From Rubrobacter marinus (GTDB lineage Bacteria; Actinomycetota; Rubrobacteria; Rubrobacterales; Rubrobacteraceae), in contig NZ_CP045121.1 in the NCBI RefSeq assembly GCF_011492965.1, positions 3,844,001-3,908,000 on the forward strand: a DNA stretch of 64,000 nt, given 5' to 3'. Shown piece by piece: positions 53,664 to 63,504 of the stretch. The translations under genes were made by a program, and so were the position numbers. How positions within the stretch are numbered: the stretch's first letter is position 1; every line of letters begins with the position of its first letter. The notes under the pieces are model-generated. The model saw nothing but the letters and a program-made list of their open reading frames with translations, was not told the DNA's origin and ran no database searches.

Positions 53664-55103
53664 GTGCAGATAAAAGAGACCACCTCGCACCTCATCGGGG
53701 GCGAGAAGGTACCCTCGACGGGCGACGAGGGGATACCGGTAACCAACCCGTCGAACGGGGACCAGATCGGCTCCATCCCGGTCGGGACGGAGGAGGACGC
53801 CGCCCGCGCCGTCGCCGCCGCCCGCGCGGCGCTGCCGGTCTGGTCGCGCACGCCCGCCGCCGAGAGGGCCGTGCTCGTCAAGGAGGCCGCCCGCAAGATG
53901 CGCGGGCACGCCAGGGAGATCGCGGAGCTCGTCACCCTGGAGATGGGCAAGACGGTGGACGACGCCCTCGGCGGGGTCGAGGCCGGCATCGGGACGCTGG
54001 AGCAGTACGCCGAGCTGGGCCCCCTGCACCGGGGGCAGAGCCTCAACGGCAACTACGAGGCCGCGGACATGATGGTGCACGAGCCGCACGGGGTCGCGGC
54101 GGTCGTCGTCCCGTGGAACGATCCCATCGCCATCGCCTGCGGCTACATAGGGGCCGCGCTCGTCACCGGCAACACCGTCGTCTACAAGCCCTCGGAGAAG
54201 ACGCCGCTCTCCGCCGTCTGGCTCGCGACGATGTTCGACGGGCTGCCCGCGGGCGTCCTGAACCTGCTGCTGGGCGACGAGAGGGTGGGGCGTCCGCTCG
54301 TCGCCCACGAGGACGTGGACCTCGTGCTCTTCACCGGGTCCGTGCCCGTAGGGCGCGAGATCCTGGGGATCGCCGGCCAGGGGCTCAAGAAGGCCGTCGT
54401 CGAACTCGGCGGCAAGGACCCGATGATCGTGGACCGCGGGGTGGAGCCCGCGTGGGCCGCCGGCGAGGCCGCAGTGGGCTGCTTCGCGAACGCCGGCCAG
54501 ATCTGCACGTCGGTAGAGCGCATCTACGTCCACGAGGAGGTCGCCGAAGAATTTCTGAAGAACCTCACCGCCCGCGCCGAAACCCTGCGCGTCGGCGACG
54601 GGTTCGACCCCGACTCGGAGATGGGCCCCATCGTCGACGAGGGCCAGCGCGGGTTGATCCACCGCCACGTTACGGAGGCGGTGGAGGCCGGAGCCACGCT
54701 CCTCTCCGGCGGCGAGCTCCCGGACGGTCCCGGCTCCTTCTACCCGCCGACGGTTCTCACGGGCGTGCGCGCCGGCATGTCGGTGGTCGACGAGGAGACC
54801 TTCGGGCCGGTCGCCGCCGTCGAGGTCGTCCGATCCTTCGACGAGGCGCTGGAGAAGGCGAACGAGACTGTCTACGGCCTCGCCGCGGCGGTGCTCACCC
54901 CCGACGGCGCGAACGCGCAGAGGGCCTGGCGGGAGCTCAGGGCAGGGACCGTCAAGATCAACGCGGTCTTCGGCGGCGCCCCCGGCGGCGCGGCCTCGCC
55001 CAAGAAGGCGAGCGGCCTCGGCTTCGGCTACGGCCCGGAGCTGCTCGACGAGGTCACGACCACCAAGGTCGTCCACCACACCGCCCCGCCCCGAAACGCG
55101 TAG
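53664..55103 (+). CDS. Aldehyde dehydrogenase (NAD/NADP-dependent)
   Basis: 479 residues of the ALDH superfamily. VVPWNDPIAIACGYIGAALVTGN and KPSEKTPLSA build the cofactor site, Glu247 in VELGGKDPMIV is the general base and Cys281 in NAGQICTSVERI the nucleophile. EEEFGPV-type motif appears as ETFGPVAAVEV. GTG start at 53664 after AGAAGGAG. Ends the operon before a strong hairpin at 55126. Substrate unknown. Confidence 0.93.
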   Translation: MQIKETTSHLIGGEKVPSTGDEGIPVTNPSNGDQIGSIPVGTEEDAARAVAAARAALPVWSRTPAAERAVLVKEAARKMRGHAREIAELVTLEMGKTVDDALGGVEAGIGTLEQYAELGPLHRGQSLNGNYEAADMMVHEPHGVAAVVVPWNDPIAIACGYIGAALVTGNTVVYKPSEKTPLSAVWLATMFDGLPAGVLNLLLGDERVGRPLVAHEDVDLVLFTGSVPVGREILGIAGQGLKKAVVELGGKDPMIVDRGVEPAWAAGEAAVGCFANAGQICTSVERIYVHEEVAEEFLKNLTARAETLRVGDGFDPDSEMGPIVDEGQRGLIHRHVTEAVEAGATLLSGGELPDGPGSFYPPTVLTGVRAGMSVVDEETFGPVAAVEVVRSFDEALEKANETVYGLAAAVLTPDGANAQRAWRELRAGTVKINAVFGGAPGGAASPKKASGLGFGYGPELLDEVTTTKVVHHTAPPRNA

Positions 55104-55125
55104 CGGCACCGTCTCGGGGTCTCGT

Positions 55126-55170
55126 CGGAGCGGGGCCGAGGCTCGCGTACCGCGCCTCGGCCCCGCTCCG
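55126..55170 (+). terminator. Strong terminator of the heptose operon
   Basis: CGGAGCGGGGCCGAGGC (55126-55142) and GCCTCGGCCCCGCTCCG (55154-55170) form a perfect 17-bp stem with an 11-base loop, 22 bases after the ALDH stop. No U tract follows, but the stem is the longest seen in the window. Confidence 0.78.
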
Positions 55171-55283
55171 GACTTGGCTGAACCGGAGCGCGCCCTGCCG
55201 GACCGGACTCCACGTCCGCGCCAGGGTGGAGAAGACGTAGAGTTCGTTCTTAGGCGACGCTCCTTTACCTCACCCGCGGCGCG

Positions 55284-56169
55284 TCAGGGGGCGAGGCCGC
55301 CGACGGCTTCGCCGGGGAGGGACAGGTCGGCGACGACCGGGAGATGGTCGGAGGCCAGGGTCCGGGGCACGTCGGCGCCGTTCACCCCTATCCCGGGGAG
55401 ACGAAGACGTAGTCGATGCGGCGGGTGGGGTTCCTGACGCCTATCGTGTAGCCCGGTCCCTCGCCGCCGGCGAGCCAGGCGTCCGTGTAGCGCGCGTACA
55501 TGGGGACATCTCCTCCTCGTCGGGGACGGCGTTGAAGTCGCCCAGGATCACGGCCGGTTCCCCGTCGTCGTCCTGCGTCCTCTCCAGGACGCCGGCGATC
55601 TGCGCGGCCCGGGTCGAGCTCTCGTCCTTGCCGCCGCTGTCGTTCTCCAGGTGGGTGTCGTAGACGTGCAGCGGGACCCCGCGCACGTTGATCAGGGCCT
55701 CCAGAACCCCCCGCTGCTCCTCGGGGCTCGGCAGGAGGGTGTTCTCGCTGTCGAGGATCGGGTACTGCGAGAGGATCGCCGTCCCGTACTGGCGCCGGGG
55801 CCCGTCGGGCCGGGCCGTCTCCAGGTCGAGGTTGGCGCCGTAGGCGAAGTGCATCCCGAGCTCGTCGGCCAGCTCTCTCGCCTGGTCCCGGAAGTCGCTG
55901 CGCGAGGACCAGTGCTTGTCGACCTCCTGGAGCCCGACGACCTCGGCGCCGGAGGCCCGGATCACGCCGGCCGTCCGGGACAGGTCGAGCCTGCCGTCCG
56001 CGCCCGCGCCGTGATGGATGTTGTAGGTCATGACCCGGAACTCTCTATCCTTTGCCCGCGGCCCGTTCTCCTGGGCCAGGGACTCCCCTCCGGCGAGCGA
56101 GATCGCCATCACGGCCACGAGCGAGGCCAGGAACACCACCATCCACGGGAGCTTGAACGCGCTTCTCAT
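55284..56169 (-). CDS. Secreted endonuclease/exonuclease/phosphatase-family protein (two frameshifts)
   Basis: 295 residues after repair. Signal peptide MRSAFKLPWMVVFLASLVA, then EEP-fold motifs VMTYNIHHG, VVGLQEVD, VYDTHLEND, VILGDFNAVPD and SDHLPVVADLSLP. The frame breaks after EEEMSP and again near YVFVSPG; adding one base at GGGG 55502-55505 and one at CCC 55392-55394 restores the catalytic C-terminus (IDYVFVS and SDH). May be a secreted DNase or phosphodiesterase; substrate unknown. ATG 56169 follows AAAGGAAG. Confidence 0.84.
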
Positions 56170-56826
56170 TCGTCTTCCTTTCGCGGCATCGTCGCCTTCG
56201 GGGCAGCCTCCGAGCCGCCGGAAGAATGAAGAGGAGTAGTCTTCGGACATCGCGCCGGAGTACCACTCCTCGGCGTCGGTACCCCCTCCAGGGCTCCAGG
56301 GGAGCAGGCTAGCACCGACGCCTTCGCCGCAGGTTTCCGCCGCGTAAAAGGCGGGTTAACTTTCGGAGCGCACGGTCTCCACGCCGCTCGCCCAATCCGC
56401 CGGAGCATCCCCGAGATCGAAGTACGCCCGCAGCCGTGGTCGGGCTCGCAGTCCTCGAACCTTCAAGGGCTTGCGCATGGGCACCGCCTCGTTCGCGAAT
56501 TCTGGTAGGCCGAAAACCGCCACACAGATCCATCGGAAGTCGCAGGGCGAGTATGCTGGCTTCGGCGGCCCGACGAGCGTCGACGCTTCGGGGTAATAAC
56601 GTCTTCCGTGTCTTACGCCCTCACGCCATCATCAAGCGCGAGCCAGGGGATGAGTACTCGGTCGAGGAGGGCAGCGCTACGATCCGCGCGAACGGCTCGA
56701 CCGCGAGCAGGTACCCGGGTAGGGGTTGTCGAGGGCTCGCGGAGGGATCAGGGCGTCGCTGGTAGGAAAGGGGCCAGGCCCACCGACCGGCACCCTTCCT
56801 ACCTCGATCTCGCGGGCCCGTCTCCC
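56170..56826. other. Gene-free interval, no recognisable feature
   Basis: About 650 bases between two leftward genes without a confident gene on either strand. Several open frames exist but show no family motif, ribosome binding site or normal composition. No tRNA or repeat was seen. Part may be a decayed gene or long regulatory region. Confidence 0.5.
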
Positions 56827-57021
56827 TTACTGCGCCTCGCTGATCTCGTGGGAGACGGCGTTCGGTCCGTCGTACTGGCGGTCCGGGATCTGGCGGAGGA
56901 CGGAGAGGATGTCGTCGTCGGCGCCCTGCTGTTCGGCGGTCTGGACGATCTCGTCCTTGCTCGCCGGGTAGTTCACGCCGCTCAGGAACTTCTGTGCTTG
57001 TATCGGGTTCACCTGGGCCAT
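56827..57021 (-). CDS. DUF2795 small protein
   Basis: 64 residues, complete DUF2795 domain: NPIQAQKFLSGVNYPASKDEIVQTAEQQGADDDIL, quoted here as QKFLSGVNYPASKDEIV and QGADDDILSVLRQIPD. Family members are small helical proteins of unknown function that occur widely in actinobacteria. Good initiator ATG with a GGAGCC upstream. Divergent from the permease gene by about 185 bases. Confidence 0.87.
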   Translation of the reverse strand: MAQVNPIQAQKFLSGVNYPASKDEIVQTAEQQGADDDILSVLRQIPDRQYDGPNAVSHEISEAQ

Positions 57022-57124
57022 GGGTCTACGGCTCCTTCCGGTGCTCGCTCGCGCGTGACGGGGCGGTTATGCCCGGGTCGGAGGGGCCCCGATCCGGGCT
57101 CTGGCGGGCGTGTGGGGTATCCCA

Positions 57125-57130
57125 TAGAAT
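57125..57130 (+). promoter_or_regulatory. Candidate -10 box of the permease operon
   Basis: TAGAAT (57125-57130) sits 77 bases upstream of the permease ATG in GGTATCCCATAGAATG. A clear -35 is not seen at the right distance. Suggestive only. Confidence 0.3.
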
Positions 57131-57206
57131 GCCCCTCACCTGCGGGAGAGGCGGACAACTACACGGCCCGTGACGGCGTGCACGAAGGTCGAGCGATCGG
57201 AGTTCT

Positions 57207-58703
57207 ATGGGAATAATGCGCACCAAGTCGATCGAGCAGTCCATCCGCGACACGGAGGAGCCGGAGTTCCAGCTCAGGAAGGCGCTCGGTCCGATAGACC
57301 TCATAGTCTTCGGCATCGGGGTCATCATCGGGACGGGCATCTTCGTCCTGACCGGGGTCGCGGCGGCCACGTACACCGGGCCGGCCGTCTCGCTCTCGTT
57401 CGTGGTCGCGGGCATCGCCTGCGCCCTCGCGGCCCTGTGCTACGCGGAGTTCGCCTCGACCGTGCCGGTGGCGGGGAGCGCGTACACGTTCTCCTACGCC
57501 TCCATCGGCGAGTTTGTCGCCTGGATTATCGGGTGGGACTTGATCCTGGAGTTCACCGTCGGCGCGGCCACCGTCTCCGTCGGCTGGTCGGGGTACTTCT
57601 CCCAGATTCTCAGCAGCTTCTTCGGCGTCTCGCTGCCCACCGCGATCACCAGCGCCGAGGAGGGTCTGATGAACCTGCCGGCGGCGATCATCGCGCTGCT
57701 CCTCACCGTGATCCTGGTCGTCGGCATCCGTCTGAGCTCGGGCTTCAACCTCGTCGTCACGATCATCAAGCTCTCGGTCGTGGTCTTCTTTATCGGGCTC
57801 GGCATCTTCTACGTTCAGGCGGACAACCTGACGCCGTTCATCCCGCCGGCGGCCCCGCCCGAGGGGGGCGGCTCGTTCTTCGAGGCGCCGCTCTTGCAAT
57901 CCATCCTGGGCATCGAGCAGACGACGTTCGGGTTCTCGGGGATCATCACGGGCGCGGCGGTCGTCTTCTTCGCCTACATCGGCTTCGACGTCGTGGCGAC
58001 GACCGCCGAGGAGGCGCGCAACCCCAGGCGCGACCTCCCCATCGGCATCCTGGGCTCGCTGGCGATCTGCACCATCCTGTACATCCTCGTCTCCCAGATC
58101 ATGACCGGCATCGTCCCCTACACCGACCTCAACGACCCGGCGCCGATGGCGCTCGCGTTCTCCTCCATCGGCCTGAACGTCGCGGCCGGGGCGGTCTCGA
58201 TAGGCGCGATCTGCGGCCTCACCTCGGTGATCATGATCCTCATGCTCGGCCAGAGCCGGGTCGCCTTCGCGATGAGCCGGGACAACCTCCTCCCCCGCTA
58301 CTTCGCCCGCTCCCACCCGCGCTTTCGGACCCCCTACCGCATAACCATCCTCACGGGGATCGTCGTCGCGATCATGGCCGCCTTCTTCCCGCTGACCTCG
58401 CTGGCGAACCTGGTGAGCATCGGGACGCTCTTCGCCTTCGTCCTCGTCGCGGGCGGCGTGATGATCCTGCGCCGCACCCGGCCGGACCTCCCGCGCTCCT
58501 TCAAGACGCCGCTCGTCCCGGTCGTCCCGATCCTGGCCATCCTGATCTGCCTCTACCTCATGCTGAGCCTGACGGGGGGTACCTGGATCCGATTTATCGT
58601 GTGGATGCTCCTGGGCGTGATCATCTACTTCGCCTACAGCGTCCGGGCGAGCCGCCTGGCCCGCGGCTTGTCGGCCGAAGAGGCCGCGAGGGAGATGCGC
58701 TGA
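57207..58703 (+). CDS. APC-family amino acid permease
   Basis: 498 residues, 12 to 13 membrane helices. Signature GVIIGTGIFVLTG in helix 1, ASTVPVAGSAYTFSYA in helix 3 and IGFDVVATTAEEARNP; matches cationic/neutral amino acid transporters (CAT, YfnA-like). N-terminal MRTKSIEQSIRDTEEPEF is the cytoplasmic lead. Transcribed with a universal stress protein gene whose ATG overlaps its stop (TGATG), a pairing common in actinobacteria and suggesting stress or energy control of uptake. Confidence 0.93.
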   Translation: MGIMRTKSIEQSIRDTEEPEFQLRKALGPIDLIVFGIGVIIGTGIFVLTGVAAATYTGPAVSLSFVVAGIACALAALCYAEFASTVPVAGSAYTFSYASIGEFVAWIIGWDLILEFTVGAATVSVGWSGYFSQILSSFFGVSLPTAITSAEEGLMNLPAAIIALLLTVILVVGIRLSSGFNLVVTIIKLSVVVFFIGLGIFYVQADNLTPFIPPAAPPEGGGSFFEAPLLQSILGIEQTTFGFSGIITGAAVVFFAYIGFDVVATTAEEARNPRRDLPIGILGSLAICTILYILVSQIMTGIVPYTDLNDPAPMALAFSSIGLNVAAGAVSIGAICGLTSVIMILMLGQSRVAFAMSRDNLLPRYFARSHPRFRTPYRITILTGIVVAIMAAFFPLTSLANLVSIGTLFAFVLVAGGVMILRRTRPDLPRSFKTPLVPVVPILAILICLYLMLSLTGGTWIRFIVWMLLGVIIYFAYSVRASRLARGLSAEEAAREMR

Positions 58704-59140
58704 TGGCCGTCTTCCCGACCAGGATACTGCTCGCCACCGACGGCTCCCCGGACGCGTCCCTCGCCGCCCGCTCGGCGGTCGAGCTCTCGAACAGCACGGG
58801 CTCGGAGCTCCACGTGGTCCACGTCGGCGAGTTCCTGCCGACGTACTTCGCCTACACGGAGGAGGAGCCCGCCGAGCTGAGGCAGAGGGCCCGGGAGATC
58901 CTCGACGGGGCGCTGAGGGGGATCGAGGAAGGCGGCGGGACCGTGGCGGAGGGCCACCTCAGGCTGGGACGCCCTGCGGAGGAGATCATCAACCTCGCCG
59001 AGGAGGTCGGCGCGGGCGTCGTGGTCGTCGGCAGCCGGGGCCTGGGGGCCCTGAGGAGGGCCGTCCTCGGCAGCGTCTCGGAGAGCGTCGTGCGCTACGC
59101 CCCGTGCCCGGTCTTCGTCGTGCGCGGAGAGGGCGGCTAG
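58703..59140 (+). CDS. Universal stress protein (UspA family)
   Basis: 145 residues. ILLATDGSPDASLAARSAVEL opens the fold, and the ATP-binding GSRGLGALRRAVLGSVSESV (G-x2-G-x9-GS) closes it. Such USPs bind ATP. The ATG overlaps the permease TGA. Its stop overlaps that of the convergent nagA (CTAG at 59137-59140). Confidence 0.93.
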   Translation: MAVFPTRILLATDGSPDASLAARSAVELSNSTGSELHVVHVGEFLPTYFAYTEEEPAELRQRAREILDGALRGIEEGGGTVAEGHLRLGRPAEEIINLAEEVGAGVVVVGSRGLGALRRAVLGSVSESVVRYAPCPVFVVRGEGG

Positions 59141-60279
59141 GGGGAGACCCTGGCCCCGCCCTTGTACACGGCCACGACGGCGAGGTTGTCGGGGTCGAGG
59201 ACGGTGACGTCGGCGTCGTAGCCGGGCGCGAGCCGCCCCTTGCGCGACCCCTCCCCGACGAGCCGCGCGCCCGTCGCGCTCGCCATGCGCGCGGCCTCGG
59301 GGATCGTGCAGCCCGTCCAGGCGAGGACGTTCCTGAAGGCCTCGTCCATCGTCAGGATGCTCCCGGCTATGGTGCCGTCGCTGAGGGTGGGTATCCCCTC
59401 CGCGGCGTCGAGGTAGGTGCGGCGGGAGGCGAGCGGGTACTCGCCGGGCCCCATCCCCGTGGCGGCTATGGCGTCCGTGACGAGGTAGAGGCGGTCGGGG
59501 CCGAGCATGCGGAAGGCGAGGGCGACGGTCTGGGGATGCACGTGCCGCCCGTCGGCGATGAGGCCCGAGATCGCGCGCGGGTGCGCGAACGCGGCGCCGG
59601 GGAGCCCCGGCTCCCGGTGGTGCATGGGTCCCATGGCGTTGAACAGGTGCGTGACGCCGGCGACGCGCCGGTCGAACGAGCCGTAGGCGAGGCCGAAGTG
59701 CGCGTCCGAGTGCCCCGCCGAGACCACGGCGCCCCGACGCCCCGCCAGCTCGGCGAGCTCCGCCGCCCCCCGGAGCTCCGGGGCGAGGGTCAGCATCCTG
59801 ACCGGCCCGAGGTCTAGAAGCTCGTTGAGCAGGTCCGGGTCCGGCGGAGAGACGCCCCCCACAGGGTGGGCCCGCCTCTTCTCCGGGTTGATGAACGGGC
59901 CCTCGAGGTGGAGGCCCAGGGGCTCAGCGCCGGAGGGGACTTCGCGCATCGCTTCCGCGAGGACGGGGAGCACCTCCCGGTAGAGCTCCCTCGGCGAGGA
60001 GATCACGGTCGGAAGGTAGCTCGTCGTCCCGGTGGCGGCGAGCCCCTCGGAGAGCTCCCCCAGCCGATCTGGCCCCGTCACCACGTCCACCCCGAAGGAG
60101 CCGTTGACCTGAAGGTCCACGAAGCCCGGCAGGACGAGGCATTCCGGGTACTCGTGGACCTCGTCGGCGTCCGGCTCCGCGCGCTCGACGCCCCTCACGC
60201 TGCCCCCCTCGATGAGGACGGTCCCGTCCCAGACCTCGTAGTCCGTGACGACCCGTCCGCGGATCGCGAGGTTCCTCAA
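59137..60279 (-). CDS. nagA: N-acetylglucosamine-6-phosphate deacetylase
   Basis: 380 residues of the amidohydrolase TIM-barrel family. HLEGPFINPEKRRAHP with the metal Glu, AGHSDAHFG, THLFNAMGPMHHREPG and LVTDAIAATGMGPGEY (catalytic Asp) match NagA. Converts GlcNAc-6-P to GlcN-6-P in amino-sugar recycling. Coding end overlaps the convergent UspA stop. Upstream MFS transporter runs the same way and may be functionally linked. Confidence 0.92.
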   Translation of the reverse strand: MRNLAIRGRVVTDYEVWDGTVLIEGGSVRGVERAEPDADEVHEYPECLVLPGFVDLQVNGSFGVDVVTGPDRLGELSEGLAATGTTSYLPTVISSPRELYREVLPVLAEAMREVPSGAEPLGLHLEGPFINPEKRRAHPVGGVSPPDPDLLNELLDLGPVRMLTLAPELRGAAELAELAGRRGAVVSAGHSDAHFGLAYGSFDRRVAGVTHLFNAMGPMHHREPGLPGAAFAHPRAISGLIADGRHVHPQTVALAFRMLGPDRLYLVTDAIAATGMGPGEYPLASRRTYLDAAEGIPTLSDGTIAGSILTMDEAFRNVLAWTGCTIPEAARMASATGARLVGEGSRKGRLAPGYDADVTVLDPDNLAVVAVYKGGARVSP

Positions 60280-60406
60280 CGCCGCATCTCCCCGGCCGGG
60301 CGGAGCGCCGACCGCGCGGCCGTGGTGTCTTCCCTGTCCGTGGGCTCTCGCATCGGAGGCATTGTAGCGAACGGGCGGTGTCGCGGGCCCGGCGGGCGAG
60401 AGGGTC

Positions 60407-61721
60407 TTACGTCGCGGGCACCTCGACGTTCGGTTGCGAGCGGGCGTCGGGGACGCGCAGGAGGACGAAGAGGCCCAGGGCCATGACGAGGGCGAGGGAG
60501 CCTATGGCGATCCGGTAGGCGCCCGTGCCGAAGTCCTCGAAGGCCCAGAGGAGGACGGCCGTGATCGCGGGGCCCATCACCGCCGAGAGCTTGCCGGCCA
60601 GGGAGAAGAGCCCGAAGAACTCGCCGAGCTTCTCCGGCGGGGCGAGCGCCACGAGCATGACCCGGCTGACGGTCCACGTCCCGCCCAGGGCTATCCCGAC
60701 CAGGGGGCCCGCGAGCATGAGCATCCAGGGCGCGAGGGCGATCGACGCGAGCCCTATCGCCACGATCCAGACCACCAGCACCCCGACGAGCGCCTTCTTC
60801 GGCCCGACGCGGTCGGAGGCGTACCCCGAGCCCACGCTCCCGACGACCGCGAAGACCGTCGAGAACAGGAGGAGGTTGCGGATCTCGCCCTGCCCCATCC
60901 CGAAGACCTCCCGCCCGTAGAGCGCCATGTTGGCGATCGCCGTGTTCGCGGCGTCGGTGTACAGGAACGTCGCGACGATAAACGTCCCGACCCCGCCGTA
61001 GGCCCGCATGTTCCTTATCGTCGACGCCACGTCCCGGTACGCCGCGCGAAGCCCCACCGGCCGCGGCTCCCGAACCGCCCGGTCCGGGACGAAGAGGAAG
61101 GCGGGCAGGCTGAACAGGAGGTACAGGACTGCCGTCGGCAGGAAGGCGTTGGAGTTGCTCTCGCCGCCCGTGTCGATCCATCCGCCGAAGAACCCCAGGG
61201 CCTCCCTGATGGGCACGGCCTCCGTAACGAAGAGCGTCAGGACGACGAGGGCGAGGATCGAGCCGACGTACCCGGCGGCGGTCCCGTAGCCGCTGACCTT
61301 CCCGGCCCCTCTTCCTGCGGCGACCCCCGGCAGGAGGGCGTTGTAGAAGACGAGCGCCGACTGGTACGCGACGTCCGCCGCCACGAACAGCGCCACCGCC
61401 AGGAGCACGCCCCCGCCAGATCCAGCGCCGCCGTCAACGCGACCGCGACCAGGGTCAGCACGACGAGGTACGGCACGCGGCGCTGCCGGAGATCCGCCAT
61501 GGCCCGAACACCGGAGCCGTCAGGACCACGAGCAGCGCCGAGACGGCCGTGGCGGCGTTCACGATCCCTGCCCCGCCCCGAGCTCGTCCCGAGCCACAGC
61601 GGGAAGAAGAAGCTCAGGATGCTGATCGAGAAGATCGTGTTCGAGAAGTCGTAGAGCGCCCAGGACCAGACCGCGACCCCGGAGGCCCTGCCCCCGCCTT
61701 GGTTGTGCTCCCGCTCCTCAT
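60407..61721 (-). CDS. MFS transporter, UMF1/Atg22-like (five frameshifts)
   Basis: After repair 439 residues with about 12 helices, beginning AVWSWALYDFSNTIFSISIL and including VLIADVAYQ-type VAADVAYQSALVFYNALLP. This N-terminal YDFAN-like motif marks UMF1/BtlA-type transporters. Five single-base additions restore the frame: CCC 61686-61688, CCC 61588-61590, CCC 61566-61568, CCC 61503-61505 and CCCCC 61410-61414. The C-terminal 330 residues are continuous. Upstream of nagA by 127 bases, so it may import an amino sugar, which is inference. Confidence 0.82.
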
Positions 61722-62084
61722 GGCGGCGGCAGTATAGACGAGCGCTCCAGGGCCCCGCGTGGGTCTTAAAGAACTAAAAGCCGCCGGCTCTCGGCCCTCG
61801 CGGACAGCTTCCCGTTCCGCCGACCGGCATCTGGCGCGTAGATCCTCTCCGAGATGCCGAGCGCGCCGGGAGGTGGCGTCCTCGCTGGCGCGTGAGATCC
61901 AGAACACCCAGGCGTTCCGGGTACGGTTCCGTCCTTGCCGAACGACGGTGATACCTGGGTGCTCCTCGATCGCGGAGGCCCGTAAAGGGTTCGGGGAGAA
62001 CCCGGTCTACGTAGGGCGTTCGCCTTGGCTGCCGGAGGCGGGACAGGTAGAATCGCGGAGGGAACGGGGAGTCGGGAGGACCTC
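61722..62084. other. Gene-free interval before BKACE gene
   Basis: About 360 bases between divergent genes (MFS leftward, BKACE rightward). No gene, tRNA or clear palindrome seen. The end holds GGAGGACCTC, the ribosome binding region of the next gene. Probably contains both promoters. Confidence 0.4.
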
Positions 62085-63059
62085 ATGAGCAGCAAGCCGT
62101 CGGCCGGTACGGGCAAGGTTATCGTCAGTTGCGCCGTTACGGGGGCGATCCACGTCCCGTCGATGACGCCTCATCTGCCGATCGGGCCGGACCAGATCGC
62201 CGAGAGCGCGATCGGCGCCGCCGAGGCCGGCGCGGCGATCCTCCACCTGCACGCCCGCGACCCGGAGGACGGCCGGCCGACGCCGGATCCGGAGGTATTC
62301 GCTCGGTTCCTGCCCGAGATCCAGGCGTCCACCGACGCGGTCATCAACATCACTACCGGCGGCGGCCACGGGATGACGCTCGAGGAGCGCACGGCGGCCG
62401 CCCGGCGCTTCCGGCCCGAGCTGTGTTCGCTGAACATGGGCAGCATGAACTTCGGCCTCTTCCCCGCGCTGGACCGGATGGACGACTTCCGGCACGAGTG
62501 GGAGCCCGCCTACCTGCGGATGACGCGCGACTTCATCTTCAAGAACACCTTCGAGGACATCGAGTCCATAGTCTCGGACCTGGGCGCCGATGGGACCCGC
62601 TTCGAGTTCGAGTGCTACGACGTCAACCACCTCTATAACCTGGCGCACTTTCTCGACAAGGGGCTGGTGCGGCCGCCGCTGTTCGTGCAATCGGTGCTCG
62701 GCATCCTGGGCGGCATCGGGACCGACCCGGAGGACCTCATGCACATGAAGCGGACCGCGGACCGGTTGTTCGGCGACGACTACGTCTGGTCGGTGCTGGC
62801 GGCGGGACGCCACCAGACTCGGCTCGTGACCATGGGCGCGATCCTCGGGGGCAACGTGCGCGTGGGCCTGGAGGACAGCATCTACCTCGCCAAGGGGGTG
62901 CTCGCCGAGAGCAACGCCCAGCAGGTGGAGAAGATCGTCCGCATCCTGCGCGAGCTCTCGCTGGAGATCGCCACGCCGGCAGAGGTACGCGAGATGCTGG
63001 GACTGAAGGGGCGCGACCGGACGGCAATCCCCACTAAGGGCAAACCAGAGCCTGTTTGA
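62085..63059 (+). CDS. BKACE family (DUF849) beta-keto acid cleavage enzyme
   Basis: 324-residue TIM-barrel enzyme. Zinc ligands appear in AAILHLHARDPEDG (HxH) and the Glu/His later in FEFECYDVNHLYN; VINITTGGGHGMTLEER is a family block. BKACE enzymes cleave beta-keto acids with acetyl-CoA to give acetoacetate and a CoA ester; the substrate depends on the pocket and cannot be read here. ATG 62085 with GGGAGGACCTC; an upstream frame to 62025 is rejected. Stands alone. Confidence 0.88.
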   Translation: MSSKPSAGTGKVIVSCAVTGAIHVPSMTPHLPIGPDQIAESAIGAAEAGAAILHLHARDPEDGRPTPDPEVFARFLPEIQASTDAVINITTGGGHGMTLEERTAAARRFRPELCSLNMGSMNFGLFPALDRMDDFRHEWEPAYLRMTRDFIFKNTFEDIESIVSDLGADGTRFEFECYDVNHLYNLAHFLDKGLVRPPLFVQSVLGILGGIGTDPEDLMHMKRTADRLFGDDYVWSVLAAGRHQTRLVTMGAILGGNVRVGLEDSIYLAKGVLAESNAQQVEKIVRILRELSLEIATPAEVREMLGLKGRDRTAIPTKGKPEPV

Positions 63060-63180
63060 GATGCGCTATAGAGCGCGAAGAAGGGTCTTGCTCGGACCCG
63101 ATCCAGAAGGCACCCCGATCGGCCTGCGCAACGAAGAGGCGTGGTAGCGACAGCCGCTTCCGCGCGGCGGAGAGCGTCCG

Positions 63181-63384
63181 TCAGGCGCCGCTGATCGGCC
63201 GGGCGTTGTAGCCGTCGACGTTCCGTAGCTGGGCAGCGACGTTCTCCCGGACCCGTTCCGGAGGCATCTCTACGCCGTGCTTGTCGTAGAGGTGCTGCAT
63301 CAGGCCGTCCACCAGCCCGCTTTCGTCGTCGGCCCGTATCGCGCCCTCGCAGGACGGGCACTTGACGGTTGGCTGCTCTGGCAT
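63181..63384 (-). CDS. Small zinc-ribbon DUF1059-like protein
   Basis: 67 residues. CPSCEGAIRADDESGLVDGL with two Cys and a following QHLYDKHGVEMPPERV with His, giving a C2H2-like arrangement (C9, C12, H30, H35 approximately). It resembles DUF1059, in which small proteins of unknown function keep a Cys/His metal site. ATG with GGGAGATAG upstream. Confidence 0.65.
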   Translation of the reverse strand: MPEQPTVKCPSCEGAIRADDESGLVDGLMQHLYDKHGVEMPPERVRENVAAQLRNVDGYNARPISGA

Positions 63385-63504
63385 GCTATCTCCCGTTTCG
63401 AGGCGTCGTCTATCCTACCCAATAGGCGCGGGTCCGCACGCCTCCCCGCTTCTACGGCCGGGAGCCGCCGTCGGGCGACGTACCGAAGGCCGGCGGTTCT
63501 TCCC

